49,713 bases of DNA. Origin: Oligoflexus sp. (GTDB lineage: Bacteria > Bdellovibrionota_B > Oligoflexia > Oligoflexales > Oligoflexaceae). The stretch is from the NCBI RefSeq assembly GCF_035712445.1, contig NZ_DASTAT010000104.1:1-49713 (forward strand), in the 5' to 3' direction. The notes under the pieces are model-generated. The model searched no databases. It was not told where the DNA came from and saw only the letters and a list, made by a program, of their open reading frames with translations. The position numbers were made by a program, and so were the translations under genes. Of the stretch, positions 1 to 8,340 are shown one piece after another (the first letter of the stretch is position 1; every line of letters starts with the position of its first letter).

Positions 1-90
1 ACCGGCGAAGAGCTGGATGATGAGTTTATCCGTACCGTCATGGAAAATGCGTGGCATGGTGCCGCCACGCGGCCTTTCAGGAGTTCATAA
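1..90 (+). CDS. C-terminal tail of an unidentified gene (partial)
   Basis: An open frame enters from the left edge and ends with TAA at 88-90, giving about 29 residues that end in RPFRSS. The stop overlaps the next start as TAATG, an arrangement typical of translational coupling, so this gene is probably co-transcribed with rtcB. The tail is too short to recognise. Known rtcB neighbours such as archease or the release factor PrfH are possible, but nothing in these residues identifies either. The open frame is clear; the identity is unknown. Confidence 0.5.
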   Translation, partial: TGEELDDEFIRTVMENAWHGAATRPFRSS

Positions 91-1349
91 TGCCTATCAA
101 GCAGATTATAAATAAAGGTGCGGACGGACGCCCGTTGGCGGCTGTGGCCAAGGTGTGGACCGACGACATTGATGACAGCGCCCTGGATCAGCTGCGGACC
201 TTGGGAACGCTGCCTTTTATCTTTAAGCATGTGGCGGTGATGCCGGATGTTCATGCGGGCAAAGGATCGACCATCGGCTCGGTGCTGGCGACCAAGGGCG
301 CGATCACGCCCGCGACGGTCGGTGTGGATCTGGGCTGCGGAATGTCCGCCTATAAAATTCCTGGACTCAGGCCGGAGCAGCTGGAAGGACGATTGCCCAA
401 GGTGCGGCGGGCTATTGAAAAGGTCGTCCCAGTGGGGCAGTCCGTTCATAAAGGCAACGCGGGCATGCGCATGCTGCAGCGCGAGGAAACCGAGTCGTGT
501 TTGAACGGCAAGCAGGAGGTCCTGGATCGCGCGCGCTCCTTTGTCGGCAACGATCGGCATCTGGGTGGACTCGACAAGGTGAGCACACAGATGGGCACGC
601 TCGGCGGCGGGAATCATTTTATCGAGGTTTGCGTGTCCAAACAGAATGAGGTCTGGCTCCTTCTGCATTCGGGATCACGCGGCGTCGGCAATATGATCGC
701 GCAGCATCATATTAATCTGGCCAAGGGTCTGATGAAAAAAGCCTTCATTGATCTGCCGAACCCGGACCTCGCCTATTTTTTGGAAGGCAGCCGGGAATTC
801 GATCACTATATCCGCGACATGCTCTGGGCCCAGGAATTTGCCTACCTGAACCGTCGCTCGATGGGCCGCCTGGTTTTAAATGAGCTGATCGAGATCTTTG
901 ACCTGCGCGATGGCAAGGGTTCACGGCTGAAGGCGGAGTCGATCGAATTCATCGACTGCCATCATAATTATGTGGCCCGCGAGCAGCATTTTGGTGAAGA
1001 CGTGTGGGTGACCCGGAAAGGGGCCGTGCGGGCCTTTGCCAACGACCTGGGGATCATCCCTGGGTCCATGGGGGCCAGATCCTTTATCGTGAAGGGTCGC
1101 GGGGAAGCGGAATCCTTCTGCTCCTGTTCGCATGGCGCCGGTCGGCGTCTTTCGCGAACCAAGGCCAAGGATCTTTATACGGAAGCTGATCTGAAGCGCC
1201 AGACGCAGGGTATTGAATGCCGGAAGGATGCTGGCGTTTTGGACGAGATACCGGCGGCCTATAAGAATATTGATGAGGTCATGCAGAATCAGAGCGATCT
1301 GGTCGAAGTCGTCGAGGAGCTGCGGCAGGTGGTTTGCGTCAAAGGCTAG
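90..1349 (+). CDS. rtcB: RNA-splicing ligase RtcB
   Basis: RtcB joins RNA 2',3'-cyclic phosphate or 3'-phosphate ends to 5'-OH ends, using GTP and Mn2+, in RNA repair and tRNA splicing. The predicted product is 419 residues, close to the usual 400-480. The family hallmarks are visible: the GVDLGCGM metal-binding segment with Asp80 and Cys83, a GGGNHFIE block, and SCSHGAGR near the C-terminus, whose His348 is the residue guanylylated in this family. The ATG at 90 was chosen over an upstream in-frame ATG at 51 because CAGGAG lies just before it and homology begins at MPIKQ. The start overlaps the stop of the upstream partial gene. It converges on the cyclase gene with only 5 bases between stops. 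No RtcR-type regulator is visible in this window. Confidence 0.96.
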   Translation: MPIKQIINKGADGRPLAAVAKVWTDDIDDSALDQLRTLGTLPFIFKHVAVMPDVHAGKGSTIGSVLATKGAITPATVGVDLGCGMSAYKIPGLRPEQLEGRLPKVRRAIEKVVPVGQSVHKGNAGMRMLQREETESCLNGKQEVLDRARSFVGNDRHLGGLDKVSTQMGTLGGGNHFIEVCVSKQNEVWLLLHSGSRGVGNMIAQHHINLAKGLMKKAFIDLPNPDLAYFLEGSREFDHYIRDMLWAQEFAYLNRRSMGRLVLNELIEIFDLRDGKGSRLKAESIEFIDCHHNYVAREQHFGEDVWVTRKGAVRAFANDLGIIPGSMGARSFIVKGRGEAESFCSCSHGAGRRLSRTKAKDLYTEADLKRQTQGIECRKDAGVLDEIPAAYKNIDEVMQNQSDLVEVVEELRQVVCVKG

Positions 1350-1354
1350 GACGA

Positions 1355-2668
1355 TCAGGAAGCGCGGCGCAGGCTTTTCGCGTCCAGCCGGTTGCCGATG
1401 CTGTAGTAAAGCCTTGTCGCGGAAGGATCGTCCCGAACATTCAGACTCTGAGCGCTCAGATCGAGTTCCGTGAAATCCTTCCGATGGGTCGCAGGAAGGC
1501 TGCGGAAGACCTGGCTCTGGAGGATAATCATCGAGCCTTGGATATCCATGGTCTGGGCCAGGATTTTTCGCAGCTCTTCATAACGCGTTGCCAGGATCAC
1601 GGCCCGGCCGTACATGTGATATTCGATGGGACGATAGGTCGTATAGAAGCTTTCCAGCTCACCCGACGCGATCCCAATCGAACAGTAGATGGGATTGGTG
1701 TAGTCCAGGGTGCGGACGTTCTCTTCAAAAATCTCGACAAAGCGATAGGCCAGCTCCAGAGCCACCTCGGCATTGGCACGCCCGCCGGGAGCCAGGAACG
1801 GGTAACCGATCGAGCAGAGAAAGCCATCGCCCATTTCATTGATGCGGAAGGCGTTGCATTCCATCCGCTCGGGATTGTAGTGATCCATCATCAGTTCGCT
1901 GCAGCGGCCGAAGGTTTCGCGAAAAAGGGCCTGGGCCCTTTCATGCTCGACCTTGGAGCTGGCGATGATGTCGAAGAAGATCGCGCAGCCCTTGCCCGAA
2001 CCGCAGGGCATGGTTTTTTCCAGTTCGATGCCCTGCTCCATCATGCGCAGCTGATGGGGATAGAAGACCTTGTCGAGCTGTTTGAAACTGTGCGAAGTTT
2101 TCTTTTGCTCCAGCTTCAGCTGAAAGTAATTGCGTCGACTCACTTCATTCAAGAGCGCCGAGCTGAAACCGTAAAAGCCGAAGAAGAAGATGAAGAGCTG
2201 CTCATCGGTGCCCCAGGGGATCTTCAGGCTATAGATCAAAACCAGGGCGAGGACGACGTTCGCGAGGGAAAAGAGCACGGTGTGCAAAAATCCCAGCGAG
2301 ACCTTCAGAAAAAGCAGACCGAACGAGAACAGGAAAAGTATCAGGTAGCCGTTATAGGACTCGTGAATCTGAAGGCCCACATATTCGGCCCAGATGCCAT
2401 GCATCGCCGTCAGGATCATGGTCAGGCGGGATGGGGGGATCTTCAGGAATTTATTGACCTGAAAGAATGTGGTGAGAAAACCGATCACCGTAAGGACCGT
2501 GGGCACCACAACGAAGCGAAAGGGATCCAGCTCGCTCGGATGCCCAAAGATGCGTTCGAAGAGCAGGATAGCGGTGACTGCAAGCAGCCATCCGGGAATC
2601 CCCATCAGGGACATCAGGACGCCGATGCGGGCGGCAGGGGATAATTTTTTAAAACGCTTGATGAACAT
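1355..2668 (-). CDS. Membrane-anchored class III adenylate/guanylate cyclase
   Basis: The product is 437 residues with about six hydrophobic segments in roughly the first 190 residues, then a class III nucleotide cyclase domain. Visible catalytic features are the first metal-binding Asp in CAIFFDI, the second in EMGDGF, and the region EYHMYGRAVILATRYEEL, which corresponds to the VIGxxVNxAxRL block of the family. The Asn of that block is replaced by Ile while the Arg is kept, so activity or substrate choice may be atypical. The C-terminus lacks the usual VKGK-x(4)-YEV segment. The likely role is making cAMP or cGMP in response to a membrane-sensed signal. No clear Shine-Dalgarno precedes the ATG. 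A decayed tail of another cyclase lies directly upstream. Confidence 0.85.
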   Translation of the reverse strand: MFIKRFKKLSPAARIGVLMSLMGIPGWLLAVTAILLFERIFGHPSELDPFRFVVVPTVLTVIGFLTTFFQVNKFLKIPPSRLTMILTAMHGIWAEYVGLQIHESYNGYLILFLFSFGLLFLKVSLGFLHTVLFSLANVVLALVLIYSLKIPWGTDEQLFIFFFGFYGFSSALLNEVSRRNYFQLKLEQKKTSHSFKQLDKVFYPHQLRMMEQGIELEKTMPCGSGKGCAIFFDIIASSKVEHERAQALFRETFGRCSELMMDHYNPERMECNAFRINEMGDGFLCSIGYPFLAPGGRANAEVALELAYRFVEIFEENVRTLDYTNPIYCSIGIASGELESFYTTYRPIEYHMYGRAVILATRYEELRKILAQTMDIQGSMIILQSQVFRSLPATHRKDFTELDLSAQSLNVRDDPSATRLYYSIGNRLDAKSLRRAS

Positions 2669-2698
2669 GCTTCGGCATCGGCTACTTGGGCCGAAATA

Positions 2699-2990
2699 TT
2701 AAGCCAGCCTCAAGCGGCATAAATCACGCCCAGCAGACCCTCGTGGCAGCGCTGCAGGTACTTCATTCCAGCGTTCCTCGTGATAGGCCTTGATGGAATT
2801 CTCCCAAAGGGCCTGATGGGTTCGTTTCAAATTCCTGACGATTATCGGATTGTGATCATAGACTTCGTAAAGGGCTATGCGCTCCGCTTTGCCCTTCACC
2901 TGGGTCCGACTGGGCGAGCCATGCAGCGAGGACGCTTGCGAAAGACGAAGCGCCTGGTTCACGGTGACGGAAAAAGGTCAAGGAGCGGGA
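2699..2990 (-). pseudogene. Decayed C-terminal remnant of a second nucleotide cyclase
   Basis: A minus-strand frame encodes VNQALRLSQAS followed about 20 residues later by VKGKAERIALYEVYD, then a segment ending near KAYHEERW. The first part resembles the VNxAxRL block of class III cyclases and the second their conserved VKGK-x(4)-YEV tail; in intact enzymes these are about 40 residues apart. One frame over, just upstream, DSVIG could be the preceding block, which would imply a frameshift. No metal-binding Asp residues or N-terminal domain remain, and there is no plausible start. It sits 30 bases upstream of the intact cyclase gene on the same strand. I read it as the residue of a deleted neighbour or a tandem copy, although a very short functional protein cannot be excluded. 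Confidence 0.6.
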
Positions 2991-3039
2991 ACCAATGACC
3001 GAATCTCTAAAGGGTCTATCTTTATCAAAGGATTTCTTC

Positions 3040-3879
3040 ATGAAAGTATGGTCTTTGGGTTTGGTCTTCGCGGCTTTGAGTATAGGTTGCGGCGAGAAAA
3101 AAGAAGAGAAGACGGAGAACATTGTGCAGGTGAAGCTTCCCGATGGGACGGGCATCGAGCTGAATAAGGATAGACTCTATGCGGAAAGCGAATGCGAATT
3201 GGATAATGTTCTGACCTCCACCTATCGGAAAAACTGGTACTCCATCAGCCGGGATTATTTTGTGATGTGGGGCCTGGTCTTTTTCAATGCCAACTGCGAT
3301 ACGGCGCAGGAGCATCTCGTGTTCGGCAGTCCTTTCACCATAGGGCTGAAGGACTTTGACGGCAGCAAGGGCACTGTGGATGTGAATGATGATCAGAAGG
3401 CGGATTATGAGATCACGGCGACTGAAGATCAGCTGACCATACATGCAGTCTATGATGGCAATGAGGAAGTCGACACGGTTTATGCGAAGTCTGAAGACGT
3501 ATTCTCGACTGACAGGATATTCGATTTCTCGCTGGAAGTCTCCACACCGACCCTGACTGCGACTCAACTCGATGTGGAATTCAAGCTGGCGCTGACCACC
3601 GATGATTTTTTGGTGAACGAAGCGAGCTATCTGAAGTCCATTTATGCCGAGACGACCTGCAAGCTGGCCAATGGTGCCATCGTGCATCCCATGCTACCGG
3701 ACGAGACGCGGGACAATCGTTTGGATGGTGCGGGCACCTACAAGGCATCGGCGGTTCTGAGCGCGAATCAGAAAAATTCTGCTCTGAAGTCCTGCGAAGT
3801 TTACCTGGAACGCGTCTATGAAGCCACGGATTCCGGACGCTCCGGCGCGGAAATCAAGTCTGTGGAAATCTCTCTTTAA
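3040..3879 (+). CDS. Lipoprotein of unknown function
   Basis: The 279-residue product begins with a lipoprotein signal peptide (lipobox AALSIGC) followed by a charged Lys/Glu-rich linker, so it should be lipidated and exported. The rest is acidic and looks beta-rich, with a segment DVNDDQKADYEI that resembles a calcium-loop pattern. Cysteines at about four positions in the mature part could form disulfides. I do not recognise the family. The ATG at 3040 was chosen over the in-frame ATG at 2995 because AAAGGA lies upstream and the signal peptide starts there. It is a single gene that converges on another lipoprotein gene. Confidence 0.8.
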   Translation: MKVWSLGLVFAALSIGCGEKKEEKTENIVQVKLPDGTGIELNKDRLYAESECELDNVLTSTYRKNWYSISRDYFVMWGLVFFNANCDTAQEHLVFGSPFTIGLKDFDGSKGTVDVNDDQKADYEITATEDQLTIHAVYDGNEEVDTVYAKSEDVFSTDRIFDFSLEVSTPTLTATQLDVEFKLALTTDDFLVNEASYLKSIYAETTCKLANGAIVHPMLPDETRDNRLDGAGTYKASAVLSANQKNSALKSCEVYLERVYEATDSGRSGAEIKSVEISL

Positions 3880-3888
3880 AAATGAAAA

Positions 3889-3910
3889 GGCCGCCTCAGG
3901 TGAGGCGACC
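3889..3910 (-). terminator. Rho-independent terminator of the 3926-4753 gene
   Basis: CGCCTCA-GG-TGAGGCG forms a 7-bp hairpin flanked by further GG/CC. On the minus strand it is followed by TTTTCATTTTT, a good U-tract. It lies between two convergent genes; in the + direction no U-tract follows, so it mainly serves the minus-strand gene. Confidence 0.7.
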
Positions 3911-3925
3911 TTGCTGGGTCGAAAT

Positions 3926-4753
3926 TCAGGGCCGGCACTGAAAGGTGACGTTGGCTTTCCGGGGTTCAGCCGCAGCGCAAAGCTCCGCGTTCACACCCTG
4001 AATGGCCAGCGACGGATTGTGACCCCGCAAATCCACCGACAGACTTTCACTGCTGCCGCCTGTCAGCGTAACCTGGGCCCGGGCCTGATCACCGGCTTCA
4101 ATCAAAGCCAGCGATTGCACCGCAGATGCGGTGGTGAACTGGAGTTCAGTTTCATGTCCGGCCAGGAAAAAGCAGAGGCCGAGCAGCGGGGTCGTGGCAT
4201 CAAGATCCAAAACGACTTTGGTGCGGTCGCCCACGATTTTCAGTGCGACCACGCTGTTGGGGCTGATCGTGATGGCAGTATCGGTATCCTGAACTGTGAC
4301 GACGGTCATGGGCTTACCCAGATTTTTCATCGCGGGAGCACAGGCCTTGGCCACGGCTTTGGTATCGGGGATAGGCATCGAAGGCGTGGCATGGGAACTG
4401 CCTCCTCCTCCTGCAGCGGCATCCTCGATGGGACCGCGGTTGGATTCTGCAGGGCGGCCGGGCAAGGCTGTACTATCGCGAGATGAAACGGGTTTGGCGA
4501 AACTGTTTTCATTGGGATTTGCACCAGGGCCTTCATCAGCCGTGGCATCGGCGCTACCGAATGTATCATCATCGGCGTCGAGAGTGTCGATATCAAAACT
4601 TTCACCCGACATCTGGCTGGGATCGTCCGCTTTATTCACAGCGACTTTGATCAGAGCCTGGGGCCGTTCCTGAAACGAAGGCGTATCGCTTCCACATGCA
4701 GCCAACTGCAAAGGCAGTAGCACCTTCCACGAAGAACTGACTAACTTGAGCAT
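3926..4753 (-). CDS. Lipoprotein with acidic low-complexity linker, unknown function
   Basis: The 275-residue product has a signal peptide ending in the lipobox LQLAAC. Residues of about 40-130 form an Asp/Ser/Pro/Gly-rich linker, probably disordered, that would hold the distal part away from the membrane. The C-terminal half (about 135-275) looks like a small beta-rich domain with a few cysteines (CAPAMK, GLCFFLAGH, AELCAAA, FQCRP). I do not recognise a family. GGAGGA precedes the start at a suitable distance. It is a single gene with its own terminator downstream. Its leader can form a hairpin next to the ribosome binding site. Confidence 0.78.
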   Translation of the reverse strand: MLKLVSSSWKVLLPLQLAACGSDTPSFQERPQALIKVAVNKADDPSQMSGESFDIDTLDADDDTFGSADATADEGPGANPNENSFAKPVSSRDSTALPGRPAESNRGPIEDAAAGGGGSSHATPSMPIPDTKAVAKACAPAMKNLGKPMTVVTVQDTDTAITISPNSVVALKIVGDRTKVVLDLDATTPLLGLCFFLAGHETELQFTTASAVQSLALIEAGDQARAQVTLTGGSSESLSVDLRGHNPSLAIQGVNAELCAAAEPRKANVTFQCRP

Positions 4754-4758
4754 GCAAA

Positions 4759-4797
4759 ATCCTCCAGGGTGCAGAGTTTCTGAACTCCGCCCAGGAT
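4759..4797 (-). promoter_or_regulatory. Possible leader hairpin at the ribosome binding site of the 3926-4753 gene
   Basis: In the minus-strand transcript GCGGAGTT and AACTCTGC form an 8-bp stem (one G-U pair) with a CAGA loop. Flanking ATCCT can pair with AGGAT, which overlaps the GGAGGA Shine-Dalgarno. The outer 5-bp pairing could arise by chance. Confidence 0.3.
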
Positions 4798-4860
4798 CCT
4801 TCGGACCGGGACTGTTAGTTATTCTGAATTTCTAAATTCGTGAGGATATTCGATGGCTTA

Positions 4861-4885
4861 GGGTGCCGTTTTGGAAACGGCACCC
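4861..4885 (-). terminator. Strong hairpin downstream of the TPR gene
   Basis: GGGTGCCGTTT and AAACGGCACCC form a perfect 11-bp stem with a 3-base loop, 20 bases past the stop of the 4906-7260 gene. A second small hairpin (AAAGCC/GGCTTT, 4893-4906) abuts the stop. No U-run follows on either strand, so it may stabilise the 3' end or work with another factor rather than being a classic intrinsic terminator. Confidence 0.5.
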
Positions 4886-4905
4886 CGTTAGGAAAGCCCT
4901 GGCTT

Positions 4906-7260
4906 TTACATTGTTGCGTCGGCGGAACCGGCCGCTGTGGACTCTCCGTTCCGCTCTGCCCGACGCATCTGCGAAAGGTAGCGCGGTTCATTGGGCGAGC
5001 CACGCAGGGCTATTTTATAATGATGGATGGCTTCCGCCCGTCTTTCTTTTTTCAAAAACCAATTGCCCAGACGATAATGAGCCTCGGGATGGTCGGGACT
5101 GATTTTAAGCGCCAGATAATATTCCCCGTTGGCCTCGGAATTTTTTCCCTGCCAGCGCGCGATGTCGCCCAGCACCTGATGCGGATCCGCCTGATTGGGG
5201 TTCAAAGCCAGACTGCGTTTGAGGGTCGTGGCCGCCTCGCCGGGACGTTTGAGATGAAAGTAGGAGGTACCGAGGCTGGTCAGAACTTCCGGCCAGTCCG
5301 GTTTGATTTCCAAAGCCTTGTTGAAGTAGGTCACGGCCTGATCGTATTCCTTGGCATGAAAGAGGACATTGCCGAGATTACGGTTCAGCTCGGGATCCTT
5401 CGGATTGGCCTTCACGGCTTTTTCATAGTGAGGACGGGCCTGGGCAAACGCTCCCTGCTCATAGTAAATATCACCGAGCGTGCGATGGGCCGTGTGATCC
5501 GAAGGATTAAGCTTCACAGCCGCTTCCAGATGGGTCTGCGCTTCCTGCGCCTTGCCGGTGCGAGACAGGGCCAATCCAATCAGGGCATGGGAATGAGCCT
5601 GCTCGGCTGTTTGATTTCCGCCAGCCAGCGAGAGGGCTTTTTGCAGATAAGGAATGGCCTGATCATACTGCTCACGCCGCGCATACAGCATGCCGAGATA
5701 GCGAAGATTGGTGCTGTTTTCCGGGGCGATATTCACGGCTTTTTGAAAGTGCAGCAGCGCCTTATCGAAATCACCCTGATCATAATAGGCGAGGCCGAGA
5801 CGATTGTGGGCTTCCGTGAAGTTGGGATTCAGCTCCAGAGTCTTTTCAAAAAGCGCAGCGGCCTTGGCCGGTGACCCATGCTTCTGTTCAATTTCACCTA
5901 AATAGAAGTGAATATCCGCATCGATCTGATTGACGGTGAGTACCTGCTCGTAATGAAACTTGGCCTTCTCCCACTGCCCCTCGCGTCGATAGGTATCACC
6001 GAGCGTCGCATGCACGACAGGACTGTTGGGATTGATCACGATCGCATGTTCCCAAAGCGCCTTATCATTCTGCCAATGCTGAACATTCCGCCAGGTCAGA
6101 TATCCAAAACTGGCAATGGCCACGGCAAAGACTGCAGGAAGCCAGGCGCGGCGTCCCAGGGCCACGGCACCTGCAATGCCAAGGGCCGGACCGAGCATCG
6201 CAATATACGCAAAGGAGTCGGCCACGGTGGAGGTGGCCTGCTTCGAGAAGAGCACAAGACCGAGATAAGGCAAAAGCGCAGTCACGAAAATTCCAAAGCC
6301 AGCCAGGAAAATTCTTTGCAGCTGGCCACGACTGTAGCCGATGAAGACGAGGATGATCAGCGGCAGCAGCCATGTGAGATAGCCCCACCAGTGACTCATG
6401 ACGAAGGCCGGTGAGCGGCCATAGTCAGGGCCGAGCATGACCGGAGCCAGAAGCTTCATGATGTAAAACATCAGGGCATCACCCGCGACAAACGGACGAT
6501 ACCAGAAGGGTGTTTGCTCAGCGAGAACATGCGTGGGGTCAGCACGAATGGCCCAAATCACAGGAAAAATAGCCAGAAACGCCCAGAAAAAGAGAGGCCA
6601 GACCGGAACGCGCGAGGCGGCGAAGGAACTGCGCTTGGGCAGAATATTCAGCAAAAGCAGCGCGATCAAAGGGGTCACCGCCATCGCGGGTGTCGTCAGC
6701 AAAGCCAGGATAAAGCTGAATGTTGCAAGCTGCAGGGGACGACTGCCCTTGCTGCGGGAATCACTGCTGCGCACCTCACCAAAGACGAGATATTGCCAGA
6801 GAGCCAGAAGAGCAAAGAAGGCGCCCAACACGTAGGGCGTGGCGGCAATATAGGCGACCGGCTCCACCTGCAAGGGATGCAGCGCGAAGAGCAGGGCTCC
6901 CACAAAGGCGGCTCCGCTGCTTTGAAGCGCGAGGGTCAGGATCAGCATGACCAGGATACTATTGGCCACATGCAAACCGAAGCTCAGCCAATGCAGGACT
7001 GAGGCTGTTGGCTTTTGACCTGGTGAAGCCAGCTCGACGATGGTCCAGACGGTGCGTGTCACCGGCTGCCAGACCTCACCCTGATGGATGCGCCAGCCTT
7101 CGCGAAGCCTTTCCCCGACCGGAGTGTCGGCGGGTTGATCGGTGCTATCGACAAGGCCCAAGGCGCGACGATCATCCCAAACATAAGTGGCCTGACGCAT
7201 GCCTGAAAACGAGGCGGCACTCGCCACGATAAGCAGCCATGCATAAAAAATTTTTTCCAT
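4906..7260 (-). CDS. TMTC-like polytopic membrane protein with about ten C-terminal TPRs
   Basis: The 784-residue product has a polytopic N-terminal half (about residues 1-400, roughly ten hydrophobic segments) and about ten tetratricopeptide repeats from about residue 415 to near 770. The N-terminus carries YVWDD (Asp29-Asp30) in the first non-membrane loop, then WQPVTRTVW, HWLSFGLHVANS and a GALLFALHPLQVEPVAYI block. This order matches the TMTC family of GT-C fold proteins, which in eukaryotes include O-mannosyltransferases. By that analogy it may transfer a sugar from a polyprenyl-phosphate donor to envelope proteins, with the TPRs binding substrate, but activity is unproven. GGAG precedes the ATG. 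It is a single gene. Many bacterial proteins of this layout are annotated only as TPR proteins. Confidence 0.82.
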   Translation of the reverse strand: MEKIFYAWLLIVASAASFSGMRQATYVWDDRRALGLVDSTDQPADTPVGERLREGWRIHQGEVWQPVTRTVWTIVELASPGQKPTASVLHWLSFGLHVANSILVMLILTLALQSSGAAFVGALLFALHPLQVEPVAYIAATPYVLGAFFALLALWQYLVFGEVRSSDSRSKGSRPLQLATFSFILALLTTPAMAVTPLIALLLLNILPKRSSFAASRVPVWPLFFWAFLAIFPVIWAIRADPTHVLAEQTPFWYRPFVAGDALMFYIMKLLAPVMLGPDYGRSPAFVMSHWWGYLTWLLPLIILVFIGYSRGQLQRIFLAGFGIFVTALLPYLGLVLFSKQATSTVADSFAYIAMLGPALGIAGAVALGRRAWLPAVFAVAIASFGYLTWRNVQHWQNDKALWEHAIVINPNSPVVHATLGDTYRREGQWEKAKFHYEQVLTVNQIDADIHFYLGEIEQKHGSPAKAAALFEKTLELNPNFTEAHNRLGLAYYDQGDFDKALLHFQKAVNIAPENSTNLRYLGMLYARREQYDQAIPYLQKALSLAGGNQTAEQAHSHALIGLALSRTGKAQEAQTHLEAAVKLNPSDHTAHRTLGDIYYEQGAFAQARPHYEKAVKANPKDPELNRNLGNVLFHAKEYDQAVTYFNKALEIKPDWPEVLTSLGTSYFHLKRPGEAATTLKRSLALNPNQADPHQVLGDIARWQGKNSEANGEYYLALKISPDHPEAHYRLGNWFLKKERRAEAIHHYKIALRGSPNEPRYLSQMRRAERNGESTAAGSADATM

Positions 7261-7393
7261 AATCAGTCTCCTTCGCGAGACAGAACCGAACGCTCGCCGG
7301 GGCTGAGTCGGTTAATGTGAACGGGAAAACGGAATAACACATAGATCTTTGTAAGTATTCCGGCACAAAAAATCATTCCTTTTTTGACGAAAG

Positions 7394-7425
7394 CTCCCAT
7401 TCCGAGGCCCTGTAGGGAATGGGAG
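7394..7425 (-). terminator. Hairpin downstream of the persulfide dioxygenase gene
   Basis: CTCCCATTCC and GGAATGGGAG form a perfect 10-bp stem with a 12-base loop, 42 bases past the stop of the 7467-8198 gene. The minus-strand sequence after it is CTTTCGTC, a poor U-tract, so termination is likely but not certain. Confidence 0.5.
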
Positions 7426-7466
7426 ACAGGCTTTCCGTGGGGGTTTTTAGGCTCGCCAGCGTCCTC

Positions 7467-8198
7467 TTAAATATCCAAGGCCGCATCCTGATGCGCCTCA
7501 TGTCCGCCTATGCTGCTGCCGCGCAGTCCGCATTGCAGATTCGCGGGCACCGCTTCCAATATTTTTCGCGGGTAATCGAGCTTCAATTCACTCATGAATC
7601 GCACGAAGGATTCGCGCGATTGTGTCAAACGCGGATTGAATTTTTTCTCTTCGCCTATAGTCGATGAGGTCATGCCTTTATAGTCGTGACCTGGAAAAAC
7701 CAAGGTGGATTCCGGCAGCGTGAAGAGTTTTTGCGCGACCGAATCATAGAGCTGCGCGGCGCTGCCGTTCTGAAAATCCGTGCGGCCACAGCCCCGGATG
7801 AGAAGTGCATCGCCTGTGAAAACGCGATCACCGACCCAGAAGCTGAGGCAGCCATTCGTATGCCCCGGCGTTTCCAGGACCTTGATTTCAAGCCCGCCGA
7901 CGAAGAGGGTATCGCGTTCCGTGAGCTGAAGGTCCGCGCATCGCGTCGCGTTCACCTGAGCCAGGGCCGTTTGGCAATTGGTTCGCGCGCGCAGATAACC
8001 GGCCCCTGTGATATGGTCCGCATGCACATGCGTATCGAGCACGTATTTAAGTTTCAGATCGAGTTCATCGAGCAGGCGCAGATCACGCTCAAGCTGCTCC
8101 TTCACAGGATCGATCAGCACGGCGTCCCGGGTCAGTTCATCCGCCAGGAGATAAGTGTAGGTTGACGTTTCACGATCGAAAAGCTGTCTGAATATCAT
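7467..8198 (-). CDS. Persulfide dioxygenase-like MBL-fold hydrolase (ETHE1 family)
   Basis: ETHE1-type enzymes oxidise glutathione persulfide to sulfite in sulfide detoxification. The 243-residue product shows the metallo-beta-lactamase metal site THVHADH, then ETPGHTNG, FTGDALL and VFPGHDY. It also has the family-typical CGRTDFQ block and the C-terminal NPRLTQS and VPANLQCG segments that separate ETHE1 from glyoxalase II. The length suits a single-domain enzyme without a fused rhodanese. The ATG at 8198 was chosen over an upstream in-frame start because GGAGGA precedes it by 8 bases. It is transcribed away from the alcohol dehydrogenase gene. No sulfide:quinone reductase or rhodanese is nearby. 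A short hairpin overlaps the ribosome binding site. Confidence 0.88.
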   Translation of the reverse strand: MIFRQLFDRETSTYTYLLADELTRDAVLIDPVKEQLERDLRLLDELDLKLKYVLDTHVHADHITGAGYLRARTNCQTALAQVNATRCADLQLTERDTLFVGGLEIKVLETPGHTNGCLSFWVGDRVFTGDALLIRGCGRTDFQNGSAAQLYDSVAQKLFTLPESTLVFPGHDYKGMTSSTIGEEKKFNPRLTQSRESFVRFMSELKLDYPRKILEAVPANLQCGLRGSSIGGHEAHQDAALDI

Positions 8199-8206
8199 GG
8201 ATCCCA

Positions 8207-8225
8207 TCCTCCGTTTCACGAAGGA
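8207..8225 (-). promoter_or_regulatory. Hairpin covering the ribosome binding site of the persulfide dioxygenase gene
   Basis: In the minus-strand transcript TCCTTCGT-GAA-ACGGAGGA forms an 8-bp stem with one G-U pair. The 3' arm contains the GGAGGA Shine-Dalgarno, 8 bases before the ATG at 8198. The 3-base loop is tight but possible. Confidence 0.4.
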
Positions 8226-8340
8226 AGTCTAGCGGCCCCGCACGCGCGGAACAAGTCGCTGTTTGACGGGTTGGATCACCCATCGGCATGGCCTCGCTTT
8301 TGCTACTTACGCTTCCGTTGGCTCAACCTTGGAGGTGATT

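Noticed and set aside
1334..2644. Long open frame on the + strand antisense to the cyclase gene
   Set aside because: It mirrors the cyclase codons in high-G+C DNA, has no ribosome binding site or recognisable domain, and the opposite strand has clear cyclase motifs.
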